NCBI GenBank assembly: GCA_002724245.1 | Contig: PBOG01000104.1 | Coordinates: 1 to 63,449, forward strand | From: Planctomycetaceae bacterium | GTDB lineage: Bacteria; Planctomycetota; Planctomycetia; Pirellulales; Pirellulaceae | DNA length: 63,449 bases | Reading direction: 5' to 3' | Shown here: piece by piece, positions 1 through 9,249 of the stretch | Layout of the letters: each line of letters begins with the position of its first letter | Numbering within the stretch: position 1 is the stretch's first letter | Program-made: the position numbers and the translations under genes | Notes under the pieces: model-generated | What the model was told of the DNA's origin: nothing | Seen by the model: only the letters and a program-made list of their open reading frames with translations | Databases searched by the model: none

Positions 1-1
1 C

Positions 2-1084
2 CTCCAGCAGCTTTTCATCGTCCTGCGTTCACTGGGAGTCAACGACATTGTCCGCATCAGCAAGGACCGCGAGGTGCTGTTTGATGATGTCACGGGAAAA
101 TCAGATGACCTGAAACCTGCCCTTGAACAGACAATCAAAAAGCTCGGAAGACAACAACTACAGGTCTTCGATTCGCTGACCTTGATTTTGCTCCACAACA
201 CACGGGAGCAGACATTCCTGCTGCAACTAAAAGTCAACCGCACCCATGCCGTTGGCGAACACCCTCTGCAACTGGTCATCAATGCTTTTCCACGGGCCCT
301 TGCCGTAGACGGAGACGAATCCGTTGTAGCACGCAAGTTGTCCGCGGTGTTCCAGAACCAATCACGCTACGACGGTTTCGTATCGCGACAACGCAAGGCA
401 CTGGTCGGCTTTCTGCAAAAAATCCAGAAGACGTTTCGGGACCGTATGCAAGTCGATGCCGTGAACGTCACAACGTCGGTCCGCATTGTCCGCCCCAGCA
501 GTCGTGTTTCCACAATCGCCGAAATGCCGCTGGCAACCCGCAATTCCGAGGTCGACCCCGCCTTTAGCGGTTGCTTCGGAACCGAGTCCGTTTTTTTTTA
601 CGCCTGGCTCTGGGCCGATCTCTGCCAGCGACAGGCAATCCACTGCAGTAACTGTCTGGTCGTCGATGCCAACGGCCTGCCCCTGGAAACTTTCGATGGA
701 GAGGGAGTTGAGGCAAAGAGCCATCGACTGTTCAAGCTGAGCGCCAGCACCCCATCTCTCGCCGCGAACTCCGGCTCCAGTAAGGCGGCCGCCGCGTTTG
801 CCGTAGCTTCAACCACCGCGGCGGGCTCCACCGCGAAATCCTCCGCCAAACAAACCGGCGGAGGCGAAAGCTGGCTGCAATCAATGGGCCGTCTGCTGCT
901 CCCTGAACCGGGCAGCCCGCACCCCGATCCAGACATCGATTTCAACAACATCGAATACGGTAAAATCAACCCGAATCGCCTTGAAATCAAACCGATCAAC
1001 TGGGCATACGAAAAGCCAAGTACCTGCGGCTCGTTTGGCGGCTGCAGCAGCTGCGGCAGCTGCAGTGGATGCAGTAGCTGGTAA
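2..1084 (+). CDS. Cys-tail protein, tandem copy 1 (5' end outside window)
   Basis: I do not recognise this family. The frame is open from the left edge (first whole codon at base 2) and aligns with residues ~51 onward of the downstream paralogue at 1217, so the gene begins outside the window; the GTG at 74 is internal. Visible parts are a ~230-residue alpha/beta-looking domain with a CSNC pair near its end (IHCSNCLVVDANG), a low-complexity Ala/Ser/Lys linker, and a C-terminal tail with five cysteines, four of them spaced by two residues, ending in SSW. No signal peptide or membrane segment is visible in the part seen. Nucleotide similarity to copy 2 is high throughout the domain, pointing to tandem duplication, while linker and tail differ in length. 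The tail could bind metal, form disulfides or be modified; nothing decides between these. Confidence 0.8.
   Translation, partial: LQQLFIVLRSLGVNDIVRISKDREVLFDDVTGKSDDLKPALEQTIKKLGRQQLQVFDSLTLILLHNTREQTFLLQLKVNRTHAVGEHPLQLVINAFPRALAVDGDESVVARKLSAVFQNQSRYDGFVSRQRKALVGFLQKIQKTFRDRMQVDAVNVTTSVRIVRPSSRVSTIAEMPLATRNSEVDPAFSGCFGTESVFFYAWLWADLCQRQAIHCSNCLVVDANGLPLETFDGEGVEAKSHRLFKLSASTPSLAANSGSSKAAAAFAVASTTAAGSTAKSSAKQTGGGESWLQSMGRLLLPEPGSPHPDPDIDFNNIEYGKINPNRLEIKPINWAYEKPSTCGSFGGCSSCGSCSGCSSW
1025..1081 (+). repeat. Cys-rich tail coding repeat, copy 1
   Basis: In-frame short repeat at the 3' end of copy 1. After CGSFGG the cysteines recur every third residue (C-SS-C-GS-C-SG-C-SSW), using 9-bp units resembling AGCTGCAGT. 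Five cysteines in all, against nine in copy 2, so repeat number has changed since duplication. Confidence 0.8.
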
Positions 1085-1216
1085 CCTCCTGCCAGACGCA
1101 ACTCCAACACGACAACTCAACGAAACAGGTTCTCGCCCCCCAAGACAAACTTCTAGCCGCCCGCGTCTCCCATTGCGAAACCGGCGAAATGCCTTTCTGA
1201 TCGAAAGAAACCAAAC

Positions 1217-2377
1217 ATGTACCTGCAGGCCCGCATCACTGTCGATCCATCCGCGGCAACAGAGCTCGTGAAAACCAAACCCACAAAGGGGTTTGGCCGT
1301 CTGGCAGGAGTCTTGTCCAAAGGACTGAAATCCCCCGAGGAAGAACAAGAGACCTTCTCGGCACTCACCATCCTCCAGCAACTTTTCATCGTGCTCCGCT
1401 CACTGGGAGTCAACGACATTGTCCGCATCAGTAAAGATCGTGAGATCCTGTTCGATGATTTCACGGGAAAGACAGATGACCTGAAACCTGCCCTTGAACA
1501 GACAATCAAGAAACTCGGAAAACAACAATTGCAGGTTTTCGATTCGCTAACCTTGATATTGCTCCACAATACGCGACATCAAAGTTATTTGCTCCAGCTG
1601 AAAGTCCAGCGAAGCCATGCGGTCGGTGAACATCCAGTGCAACTCGTAGTCAATGCTTTTCCGAAAGTGCTCGCCGCGGACGAAAACGAAGCCGTCGTCG
1701 TGCGCAAGTTGTCGATGGTTTTCCAAGACCAGTCAAGCTACGACGGATTCCTGTCCCGACAACGCAAGGCCTTGGTTGGCTTTCTGGAAAAAGTACAGGA
1801 TACGTTCCGGCAACGTATGCAAATCGACGCCATCAAAGTCTCCACCTCGGTCCGAATTGTTCGCCCCACCAGCCGAGTCACGACAATCAGTGAAATGCCC
1901 CTGGCGCGTCACAATCCTGACGTAGACCCCGCCTTTAATGGCTGCTTCGGAACCGAAGCAGCCTTCTTTTACGCCTGGCTCTGGGCGGATCTGTGTCAGA
2001 AACAAGGCATCCGCTGCAATAACTGCGTGGTCGTCGACGCCAACGGGACCCACCTGGAAACCCTCGATGGCGAAGGAATCAACGCGAAAAGCCACCCGCT
2101 GTTCAACATCAAGACGCAGACTGACACGTCTTCTTCGCAGGCAGCAGCCCGGGCCGCCGCCGCCAGGAGTTCTGCCGCCGCGGCGGCCACCGCAAAATCC
2201 AAGGCAAAATCCAAGGCCAAGAAGACCGGCAGCGGCGAAAGCTGGTTGAAATCCGTGGGAAATTTCCTGGCGACTGCCACCGAGGGCAGCTGCAGTGGAT
2301 GCGGCAGTTGCAGTGGATGCAGCGGGTGCAGTAGCTGCAGCAGCTGCAGTAGCTGCAGTGGATGCAACAGCTGGTAG
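1217..2377 (+). CDS. Cys-tail protein, tandem copy 2 (complete)
   Basis: Full-length paralogue of the preceding gene, 386 residues, with ATG preceded by a purine-rich GAAAGAAA. Family not recognised. Residues 1-~290 form the conserved domain: a hydrophobic, helical-looking N-terminal stretch (TILQQLFIVLRSLGV), an ARITVDPSA opening strand, and NGCFGTE followed by a CNNC pair near residues 278-281. Residues ~310-350 are an Ala/Lys low-complexity linker (runs of AAA, KSKAKSKAKK). The last 30 residues are a (C-x-x)n tail with nine evenly spaced cysteines and a final NSW. There is no signal peptide, so a cytosolic location is likely. The basic linker plus evenly spaced Cys tail suggests a structured metal- or thiol-dependent appendage, but this is inference. 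132 bp separate it from copy 1, so both are probably co-transcribed. Confidence 0.85.
   Translation: MYLQARITVDPSAATELVKTKPTKGFGRLAGVLSKGLKSPEEEQETFSALTILQQLFIVLRSLGVNDIVRISKDREILFDDFTGKTDDLKPALEQTIKKLGKQQLQVFDSLTLILLHNTRHQSYLLQLKVQRSHAVGEHPVQLVVNAFPKVLAADENEAVVVRKLSMVFQDQSSYDGFLSRQRKALVGFLEKVQDTFRQRMQIDAIKVSTSVRIVRPTSRVTTISEMPLARHNPDVDPAFNGCFGTEAAFFYAWLWADLCQKQGIRCNNCVVVDANGTHLETLDGEGINAKSHPLFNIKTQTDTSSSQAAARAAAARSSAAAAATAKSKAKSKAKKTGSGESWLKSVGNFLATATEGSCSGCGSCSGCSGCSSCSSCSSCSGCNSW
2288..2374 (+). repeat. Cys-rich tail coding repeat, copy 2
   Basis: Nine tandem in-frame 9-bp units (variants of AGCTGCAGT, rich in CTGCAG) encode S-C-S/G repeats ending at the stop codon. The regular 9-bp period would allow copy-number change without loss of frame, and the two paralogues do differ (5 against 9 Cys). 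Confidence 0.85.
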
Positions 2378-2435
2378 CCTGCTGTCCGGTTCCCGCCCCT
2401 GGCCACCCGGCCGCGACCGTGTTTCCCCGCCGCGG

Positions 2436-3419
2436 TCAATCCGCAATCGACTCCAACTGCTCCATCCATTGCTGCACCTGGAGCGCGTCGTGATAGGTAG
2501 CGCCCGCCGGTACCGGTTGTTGGCCACGGACGACGCGGCAGAAACAACGTAATTCTTCCGCCATCATGCCCGTCGCTCCTCCTGGTCCCACCAGGATCTC
2601 CAGTGCCAAGGGCCACTGGGCACGCTGGTCCCACACCTCGAGTGGCCGGGGATTGGCGCAAATCCGTGCCGACCAGCCAGTACCAAATAATTCCATCCGG
2701 TCAAAACCGCGTGGCGGCATGCCTTCCGGGGTGAGATACGAGGCCGCAAACGATGCGACCAGCCCGTTTTGCCATTTCAACTGGGCTAATGCCAGATCTA
2801 CCACGCCATCCGAGGTGCGATGGAATTGAGCGCTCAGGTGCTGCGGGTCCGCCCCAGCCACCAGGGCTTGCACACAATACAAATCATGGACCATGGCAGC
2901 CTGCAGCGGATTTTCATCTGGAAAGGCGGACACGATTGAATCGGGCCGATGACGGACGCAGTTGACATAACTCAGCGGGCCGCGCTTTGCCACTTCGTCG
3001 CGAAGTTGGCGAAACTCGCTATTAAACAGCAGAATGTGCCCCAGCATAAGATTGCTTGAATTCGGAGCGACAAGTGGTTCCAGGCTGCGGGCCCCGGAGA
3101 GATCTGCGGCAACGGGTTTCTCCAACAAGACCACTTTTCCGGCTTCCAGCAGCTCCTTGGTGACTTCCACATGCGAGGCCGTTGTACACGCAACGACCCA
3201 AGCCTCTGCGCCGGATTCCACAATGGCTCGTGACAAGTCGGTCCAACCGCGAACCTCTGGATGCTCCTTGGCCACCGCATCCAGACTCGCCTGCCGCCGA
3301 GCCACCAGCCCAACCAGCTCCGCTTCGGCCAATCCACTCAACGTCGCGGCGTGTAATTTCCCGAAACGTCCCAGGCCTATCACACCGATCTTCACGGGTT
3401 CGGATTGCAGCGTTGCCAC
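2436..3419 (-). CDS. Gfo/Idh/MocA family oxidoreductase
   Basis: 327-residue NAD(P)-dependent dehydrogenase of the glucose-fructose oxidoreductase / inositol dehydrogenase family, probably acting on a sugar or cyclitol. The Rossmann dinucleotide motif GVIGLGRFG lies at residues ~12-20 and the family's E-K-P motif (LLEKPVAAD) at ~97-105, with the C-terminal beta-sheet domain following. Length is normal. The start is a GTG preceded by GAGAGGG at a 5-base gap. No signal peptide, so it is cytoplasmic. It is transcribed divergently from the M19 enzyme, across a 276-bp gap that must hold both promoters. Substrate cannot be told from sequence. Confidence 0.9.
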   Translation of the reverse strand: MATLQSEPVKIGVIGLGRFGKLHAATLSGLAEAELVGLVARRQASLDAVAKEHPEVRGWTDLSRAIVESGAEAWVVACTTASHVEVTKELLEAGKVVLLEKPVAADLSGARSLEPLVAPNSSNLMLGHILLFNSEFRQLRDEVAKRGPLSYVNCVRHRPDSIVSAFPDENPLQAAMVHDLYCVQALVAGADPQHLSAQFHRTSDGVVDLALAQLKWQNGLVASFAASYLTPEGMPPRGFDRMELFGTGWSARICANPRPLEVWDQRAQWPLALEILVGPGGATGMMAEELRCFCRVVRGQQPVPAGATYHDALQVQQWMEQLESIAD

Positions 3420-3695
3420 GGGTTCCCTCTCTTGTTATCGGAAAACTATCTGTCCTACGATGCGGAGACGAGACATGGCATAGCACCACTTCACTCTCCA
3501 ACAGAATTCTAGCTGCGACCCGAGTTGCAGACTACGCGCTCGTCTGTTGTAAAGGGTAACACCTGACTCGACCGTAACCAGAGCTCTCCGCGTGCCCTCC
3601 TGTTGAGCTCACGCTTCAATCGACTGCCAGAGCTCGCTATGGTGGGAGCGGCAGGAAAACAAATATGTCCTGGCTGGCTTTGCTGGAGAACCCTA

Positions 3696-4778
3696 ATGCA
3701 ACTGATCTTTGACGGGCATCTCGACCTGGCGCTGTTTGCGCTCGCCTACAATCGTGATCAAAGGGCCACCGTGGCTGAAATCAACGCAGCCGAAACAGGC
3801 ATGACCGACGCTGAGGATCGTACTCGCGCCGCAGTCAGTCTGCCGGCTTTGCGCGACGGCCATATCGCCGTTTGCCAATCGTCATTGGCTGCGCGCGTCG
3901 CACCCAACAGCCAGCCGATCAGTCGTCTCGATCTCGATTTCGCCACCCCCGAAATGGCCTACGCCAGTGCCCAAGGCCAACTATCCTACTATCACGCGCT
4001 GCAACAGCGTGGCGAAATCCGTCTCTTGCGATCGGCTACGGAACTGGAAAACCATTGGCAACAATGGAAACTCAATCCGTCCGACACACTCCCGATCGGG
4101 ATTATCGTTTCGATGGAGTGCGCCGATCCCATCCTGGGACCCTGGCAGGCAGAATCCTGGTGGGAAGCCGGACTGCGCAGCGTCATGTTGGCCCATTTCG
4201 GCCACAGTCGTTACGCTGCCGGAACCGGGGTCGCTGGTGGCCTGACTACGGCAGGGTACGCATTGGTGTCAGAGTTGGACCGGCTCGGAATGATTCTTGA
4301 TGTCTCCCACCTGTCCGATGAGAGTCTCGACCAGGCGTTAGATCACTTCACCGGACCAGTGATTGCCAGTCACAATAACTGCCGCGCATTGGTACCGGGT
4401 GATCGCCAGTTAAGCGACGAACAGATTCAGCGGCTCCTGGAGCGCGACGGGATCATTGGAACGGTTCTCGATGCCTGGATGCTGGTCCCGGGCTGGGTCC
4501 ACGGCACCTCAACTCCCGGCGCACTTTCTCTGACCGCCGTGGCAGACCACATCGATCACATCTGCAACCTAGCAGGCAACTCGCATCATGCCGCGATTGG
4601 TAGTGACATCGGCGGTACCAACCACATGCCTGGTGATTTCCAGACGGCAGCAGATTTGCAGCACCTGGGCCCCATACTCGCAGATCGAGGCTATAGCCAT
4701 CAGGACATCGACAACATCCTGTACGCGAACTGGTTACGCTTTTTCCAGCAGTGGCTTCCGGAAACCGCCTCCAGCTGA
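3696..4778 (+). CDS. Membrane dipeptidase-like hydrolase (peptidase M19), paralogue A
   Basis: 360-residue zinc-dependent dipeptidase-like TIM barrel of the renal dipeptidase (M19) family, which cleaves dipeptides, often with a D or dehydro C-terminal residue. Metal ligands are present: FDGHLDL (His-x-Asp) near the start, Glu in SMECADP, His in DVSHLSD, His in ASHNNCR, and the base-like Asp in IGSDIGG. ATG at 3696 is chosen over upstream in-frame codons because GGAG lies just before it and because the paralogues start at the same D-x-H-L-D-L. No signal peptide or lipobox, so unlike the mammalian enzyme it is probably cytoplasmic. Two paralogues lie at 24316 and 39579. Physiological substrate unknown. 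Confidence 0.9.
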   Translation: MQLIFDGHLDLALFALAYNRDQRATVAEINAAETGMTDAEDRTRAAVSLPALRDGHIAVCQSSLAARVAPNSQPISRLDLDFATPEMAYASAQGQLSYYHALQQRGEIRLLRSATELENHWQQWKLNPSDTLPIGIIVSMECADPILGPWQAESWWEAGLRSVMLAHFGHSRYAAGTGVAGGLTTAGYALVSELDRLGMILDVSHLSDESLDQALDHFTGPVIASHNNCRALVPGDRQLSDEQIQRLLERDGIIGTVLDAWMLVPGWVHGTSTPGALSLTAVADHIDHICNLAGNSHHAAIGSDIGGTNHMPGDFQTAADLQHLGPILADRGYSHQDIDNILYANWLRFFQQWLPETASS

Positions 4779-4812
4779 CCGCAGCGGGAAGTTGAATCCA
4801 CCTGGCCTCGCC

Positions 4813-6252
4813 TCAAGCTGACGTTGTTTCCAGCAACGCAGCGGCCACTTCCGCGCCCGTCACGGGTTCATCCGTCAAGCTGTCATCACGACCTTCGTGC
4901 GGATAATGCAACCGCCGGTGGTCCAGGCCCAGGGCATGCAACAGGGTCGCGTGCAGATCGTGGACCGAAACGATGTCCTCGACCGATTGATACCCCAACT
5001 CGTCTGTGGCTCCGTGCACATAGCCACGTTTGAAACCACCGCCGGCCAACCACACGGAAAATCCGTGACGATTGTGATCGCGCCCATCGGGTCCCTGCGA
5101 CACCGGCAGCCTGCCAAATTCCCCAGCAAACAGAACGATCGTCGAATCCAGTAGTCCGCGCCGCTTGAGATCCGTCACCAGCGCGGCCGCTGGCTGATCG
5201 GTCCGCGCACACAAACCTCGTAAACTCTGCGCATTCTTGCTATGGGTGTCCCATGGCTGCGACTGCAAGTAAATGCTGACAAAACGAACGCCTTGTTCGA
5301 CGAGTCGTCGAGCCATCAAGCAACGTTTTCCATAATCGGCAGTCACCGGATTGTCCAAGCCGTACAACCTACGGGTGAGCTGTGTCTCACGACCGATATC
5401 GAGTACCGCCGGAACCGCAGATTGCATCCGTGCCGCCAGTTCGTAGTTGCTGATCCGCGCCTGCAACTCCGCATCCTGCGGCTGTCCCTTGAGATGTTCC
5501 GCATTCAATTGCCGCAGCAAATCAAACTGGTGTCGCCGCGCAAGCGGACTGACATCACCTGGAGTAGACAGATTCAAGACCGCAGAACCCTGTGAACGAA
5601 ACTGTGTCCCCTGATATACCGCAGGCAAGAATCCCGCTGACCAATTGCGAGTTCCGTCAATCGGCAAGCCTGCCGGATCCGTCAGCACAACGTAGGCTGG
5701 CAGCTCCTCACGCATCGTCCCAAGCCCGTAAACGACCCAGGATCCCCAGGACGCTTTCCCAGCAAATGGGTTGCCGGTGTGAATCACACGTAACGCCTGT
5801 TCATGATCAACGGAGTCCGTGACCATCGAACGAACAAGAGTGATGTCATCTGCAATTCCACCAAGATGCGGCAACGTTTCCGAAAGCTCCATGCCACAGT
5901 CGCCACGTGGGCCAAAGCGAAAGGGTGAGGCCAGCAGGTTGCGCACCTGTTTGTCAAAATGTGCTTCAACTTTACCCGGATAGGGCCGCCCCTGCTGGCG
6001 CGCCAGTTCCGGCTTGGGATCAAACAGATCCATCTGACTGGGGCCACCATTTTGAAACAGTAAAATGACAGATCTGGCGCGCGGTGTATGGTGGGTTGTC
6101 GGTGCAAAGAGAGGTCCGTCATTGCGTGCCGTGTCCGCCGCCAGTAGTTGTTTGAGTGCCAGCACTCCGACCCCCCCGGCCGCAGCGGTCAGGGCATTTC
6201 TCCGGTTGACTCGAAAGTTAGGCAGCTTCGATGATTTGATTCTCTGTCTCAC
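4813..6252 (-). CDS. DUF1501 domain protein (Tat-exported, alkaline-phosphatase-like fold)
   Basis: 479-residue DUF1501 protein, a family abundant in planctomycetes and related to the sulfatase/alkaline phosphatase fold; its reaction is unknown. The N-terminus has a twin-arginine stretch (VNRRNALTAAAGGVGVLAL) typical of Tat export. Characteristic motifs are FQNGGPSQMDLFDPKP, the AGEFGRLP segment and GRDHNRHGFSVW near the C-terminus, matching metal-site segments of the fold. GTG start with AGGAG upstream. It sits 42 bp downstream of the DUF1549/DUF1553 gene on the same strand, the usual pairing in planctomycetes, so the two are probably one operon and act together outside the cytoplasm. Confidence 0.92.
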   Translation of the reverse strand: MRQRIKSSKLPNFRVNRRNALTAAAGGVGVLALKQLLAADTARNDGPLFAPTTHHTPRARSVILLFQNGGPSQMDLFDPKPELARQQGRPYPGKVEAHFDKQVRNLLASPFRFGPRGDCGMELSETLPHLGGIADDITLVRSMVTDSVDHEQALRVIHTGNPFAGKASWGSWVVYGLGTMREELPAYVVLTDPAGLPIDGTRNWSAGFLPAVYQGTQFRSQGSAVLNLSTPGDVSPLARRHQFDLLRQLNAEHLKGQPQDAELQARISNYELAARMQSAVPAVLDIGRETQLTRRLYGLDNPVTADYGKRCLMARRLVEQGVRFVSIYLQSQPWDTHSKNAQSLRGLCARTDQPAAALVTDLKRRGLLDSTIVLFAGEFGRLPVSQGPDGRDHNRHGFSVWLAGGGFKRGYVHGATDELGYQSVEDIVSVHDLHATLLHALGLDHRRLHYPHEGRDDSLTDEPVTGAEVAAALLETTSA

Positions 6253-6294
6253 TCCGATTCTCTCCTGGCCATGTCCCGCGCCGGCGCAACACGT

Positions 6295-9099
6295 TTACTC
6301 GACGTACAAAAACGCATTGCTGGCAAACAACATCTGGCAAAAGTCGGTCCAGATTCTGCGATCGCGATCTGCAGCTGCTGCGTACACCACTCGTTGTTTT
6401 CCCAAAAACTCCACAGCAGCTGCGTGCTCCGCGCTCACCGGAGGTCGTCCCAGTGCCAATCGAAAAGCACGTGTGATTTGACCAGACTCCCCACTTCGAT
6501 CATCACCCAGAATTCGGCCAGCCATGGCCAGCGCGCGCTGGCGTACAAAAGTGGAGTTCAACAAAGCCAACGATTGCAACGGTACCGTCGAGCGGTTGCG
6601 ATCGCCGCAAGTACTGACCATCGACGGTGCATCAAACAGTGCGAGCAGGGAATTGATCTGGGTGCGCCGTTGCTGCAGATAAATCCCACGTCTCCTGGAA
6701 CCACGTTGGCTTTCCTCCACAACGACATTTCCGTCGGGCCTGCGTGTCGTCGGCACGTATCTGCCAAACATCCGCCTATCGAGTTCACCAGAGGCACTCA
6801 ACATGGCGTCGCGAATGGACTCAGCTTCAAGCCTTCTGGGAGAAAAACGCCACAGCCAGCGGTTCTGCGAGTCGACCGCGAGTGCTGCACGACGCGGCGC
6901 ACTCGATTGCCGATATACCGCAGTATGCACAATCTGGTGATTCAACATCTTGATGCTCCACCCGTTATGGACGAACTCCGTCGCCAGATAATCGAGCAGT
7001 TCCAGATGTGTAGGCGGTGTCCCGGACTGCCCCAAATTGTCGGGTGTCGGGACCAGTCCACGGCCGAAATGGTGCTTCCATACCCGATTGACGAGGACGC
7101 GTGCCAGCAGAGCTGCCGGACGTGATCCGTCGCGAGTCAGCCATTCTGCCAAAGCGCGACGGCGGCCGCTGGAACGTGCCGGCGTCTCCGGTCCAGGAAC
7201 CACATACGGGTTGTCCGCGTCTGTCAAACGCAGCAACCCTCCCGGAACGACCGCGGCGCCCGGTTCCGCGTAGAGTCCTCGTTCCAGAACATGAACCACG
7301 GGTGCCGGCCGGGCCACATCGGTCACCCAGGCAACGCGTCCTGGCTTTTTCTGCCGTTGCTTGGCGCGTGTTTCGATCAGCTCGCGTAACGTCTCCGCAC
7401 GGCGCTGGTACTGCTCGTAAAAGACCTTCCAGAGATCTGCGTCAACCGCAGTGCCTCCCTGCGCCGTGTTACTTTCAATGAGGACGTTGTCGATGCGGAA
7501 ACTGCGATCACAACAATATTCCACCCCAAATCCACCATCGGGCAAGTCGTCTGCTCGCAGCGTGATCGATTTATCTTCCGGCCGCCAATCCACCACATGC
7601 TGCAAGCGGAATTGATTGCCAGCAAGGCGTGTGATGCGTACGCCATAATTGCGGCCTGGGCGATACCGTGTTTCCGTAATCGCTCCCAGACTCCGCTGGT
7701 CAGAACCAGGATAATCGAGCTGGACGTACGTCGGCCCGCCAGGATTCCCATCGACCAGCAGGTTCCCACCCGCCCGCGAACTGCTGTCGTCATAATCGTG
7801 CAGCGCGATGTAATACCCGATGCGCGCCGCAGATTTGCCAGCAGGATCTATTTTGTCATCGACGAGATCAAATGTCACTTGGATCCACTCACCCTCGGCG
7901 GCAGGGGTCCAGTCGATCGCCTCACGTGTCGAGAGCCAACGGTTACCGCTCTGGCCCGCTTCGTGAATCTCCAGGACGCCATCGCGAATCAGGGCACCGG
8001 GAGCCTCTGCGGAGTCAATCTGAACGACGGGCTGCCCCCCTGGAGCGTCATCTCCAGGCGCCGTGCTGGACCAGTTCACCAGTTTGCCAGCAGGAGTCTG
8101 AAAATCATCCGCAAAGTGGATTGCCGCAGGAGGACGATTTGCCGCAACCCACTCGGCCAGTTGCCGCCGTGCCTGCGCCACCAGGGCATCCCGCCGCGTC
8201 TCGCGTGATTGCCACCTGGCCAGCGTCTGCGGCAGCGGTACGTCGATGAAACGCTGCTGCGGAGTGCGCCACAAATCGTTGTGCAACGCGGGAAACGCCG
8301 GATAAAACACGGCCTGCAGCTGATAGTATTCCCGCTGCGTGATCGGTTCAAACTTGTGATCGTGACAACGCGCACATTGAATCGTAAGTCCCAGTAATGT
8401 ATTCATCGCGATCTGCAGCGTCCCCTCCAGGACGGTGGCGCGATCGACGATGACTTCATCTGGGTTCCCATCGCTTTCTCCACTGCCATCCTGACCGTTG
8501 CGCAAAAAGTGGGTGGCAGTCAACAACCGGACCACCCGCTCCGTAACCGGATCTCCGGGCGCAAAGTCGGCCAGTTCATCGCCGGCGAGCTGTTCCTTAA
8601 TGAATTGAGGGTAAGGGGTATCTGCATTCCAGGAACGGATCACATAGTCTCGATACTGATGCGCCCAGGGACGGTTCGTGTCCGCGTTAAAGTAGCCGTT
8701 GGAGTCAGCATAGCCGGCCGCATCCAACCAGAACTTCCCCCAGTGTTCCCCGTATTGGGGAGAGGCGAGTAAACGCTCGACCAACCGCGAATACCCGTCG
8801 GGCGTCGTGTCTTGTACCGCAGCGTCCAACTCGCTCGGTGACGGGGGCAAACCGAGCAACCCGAAATAGAGTCGCCGGATCAGAACTTCCCGTTGTGCCG
8901 GCGGGCTTGCCTGCACTCCTTGAACTACCTGCGCCGCGGTAACAAACGCATCCACCGGGTTGTGGCCGCGACTTGCCGGAGGTACCTCGGGCATCACCAC
9001 TTGCTGCAGTGACCGGAACGACCAGTGGAGTGGATCGTTCTCTGCGGCCGCAGACAGCTGTGCGGCCAATAACCAGACCAACAGAATTCGAGGTCGCAT
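6295..9099 (-). CDS. DUF1549/DUF1553 (PSD1-type) secreted protein with inserted beta-sandwich
   Basis: 934 residues. Start set at the ATG at 9099 because GAGG lies six bases upstream and a signal peptide (MRPRILLVWLLAAQLSAAA) follows; an in-frame GTG at 9120 lacks such support. DUF1549 spans ~45-290 and contains ECARCHDHKF-like QCARCHDHKF at 241-250, a heme-c-like CxxCH. DUF1553 spans ~640-900 (MLNHQIVHTAVYRQ and following). Between them, ~325-540 looks like a concanavalin/LamG-type beta-sandwich (FADDFQTPAGKL... IDNVLIES). The N-terminal planctomycete cytochrome (PSCyt1) domain seen in many relatives is absent. The partner DUF1501 gene follows after 42 bp. Function in polysaccharide processing or electron transfer has been suggested for the family but is unproven. 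Confidence 0.9.
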   Translation of the reverse strand: MRPRILLVWLLAAQLSAAAENDPLHWSFRSLQQVVMPEVPPASRGHNPVDAFVTAAQVVQGVQASPPAQREVLIRRLYFGLLGLPPSPSELDAAVQDTTPDGYSRLVERLLASPQYGEHWGKFWLDAAGYADSNGYFNADTNRPWAHQYRDYVIRSWNADTPYPQFIKEQLAGDELADFAPGDPVTERVVRLLTATHFLRNGQDGSGESDGNPDEVIVDRATVLEGTLQIAMNTLLGLTIQCARCHDHKFEPITQREYYQLQAVFYPAFPALHNDLWRTPQQRFIDVPLPQTLARWQSRETRRDALVAQARRQLAEWVAANRPPAAIHFADDFQTPAGKLVNWSSTAPGDDAPGGQPVVQIDSAEAPGALIRDGVLEIHEAGQSGNRWLSTREAIDWTPAAEGEWIQVTFDLVDDKIDPAGKSAARIGYYIALHDYDDSSSRAGGNLLVDGNPGGPTYVQLDYPGSDQRSLGAITETRYRPGRNYGVRITRLAGNQFRLQHVVDWRPEDKSITLRADDLPDGGFGVEYCCDRSFRIDNVLIESNTAQGGTAVDADLWKVFYEQYQRRAETLRELIETRAKQRQKKPGRVAWVTDVARPAPVVHVLERGLYAEPGAAVVPGGLLRLTDADNPYVVPGPETPARSSGRRRALAEWLTRDGSRPAALLARVLVNRVWKHHFGRGLVPTPDNLGQSGTPPTHLELLDYLATEFVHNGWSIKMLNHQIVHTAVYRQSSAPRRAALAVDSQNRWLWRFSPRRLEAESIRDAMLSASGELDRRMFGRYVPTTRRPDGNVVVEESQRGSRRRGIYLQQRRTQINSLLALFDAPSMVSTCGDRNRSTVPLQSLALLNSTFVRQRALAMAGRILGDDRSGESGQITRAFRLALGRPPVSAEHAAAVEFLGKQRVVYAAAADRDRRIWTDFCQMLFASNAFLYVE

Positions 9100-9249
9100 C
9101 GTATTCCTCGCGGTGCTCACGACCCAACATCACAGCCCAGCGCCGAGCTGAACGAAACTGCGCTGGCGGAAGACCTGCGCAAACCTCTATCTTAGCCCAG
9201 CCCGAAAGCGGGTGACATGCAGGTTCCCGGATCCAGATCGGCTGGTAGG

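Noticed and set aside
1733-2661. Long minus-strand frames opposite the Cys-tail gene
   Set aside because: Low-complexity Ala/Thr or Leu/Gln repeats in them are simply the reverse reading of the Cys-tail repeats and linker.
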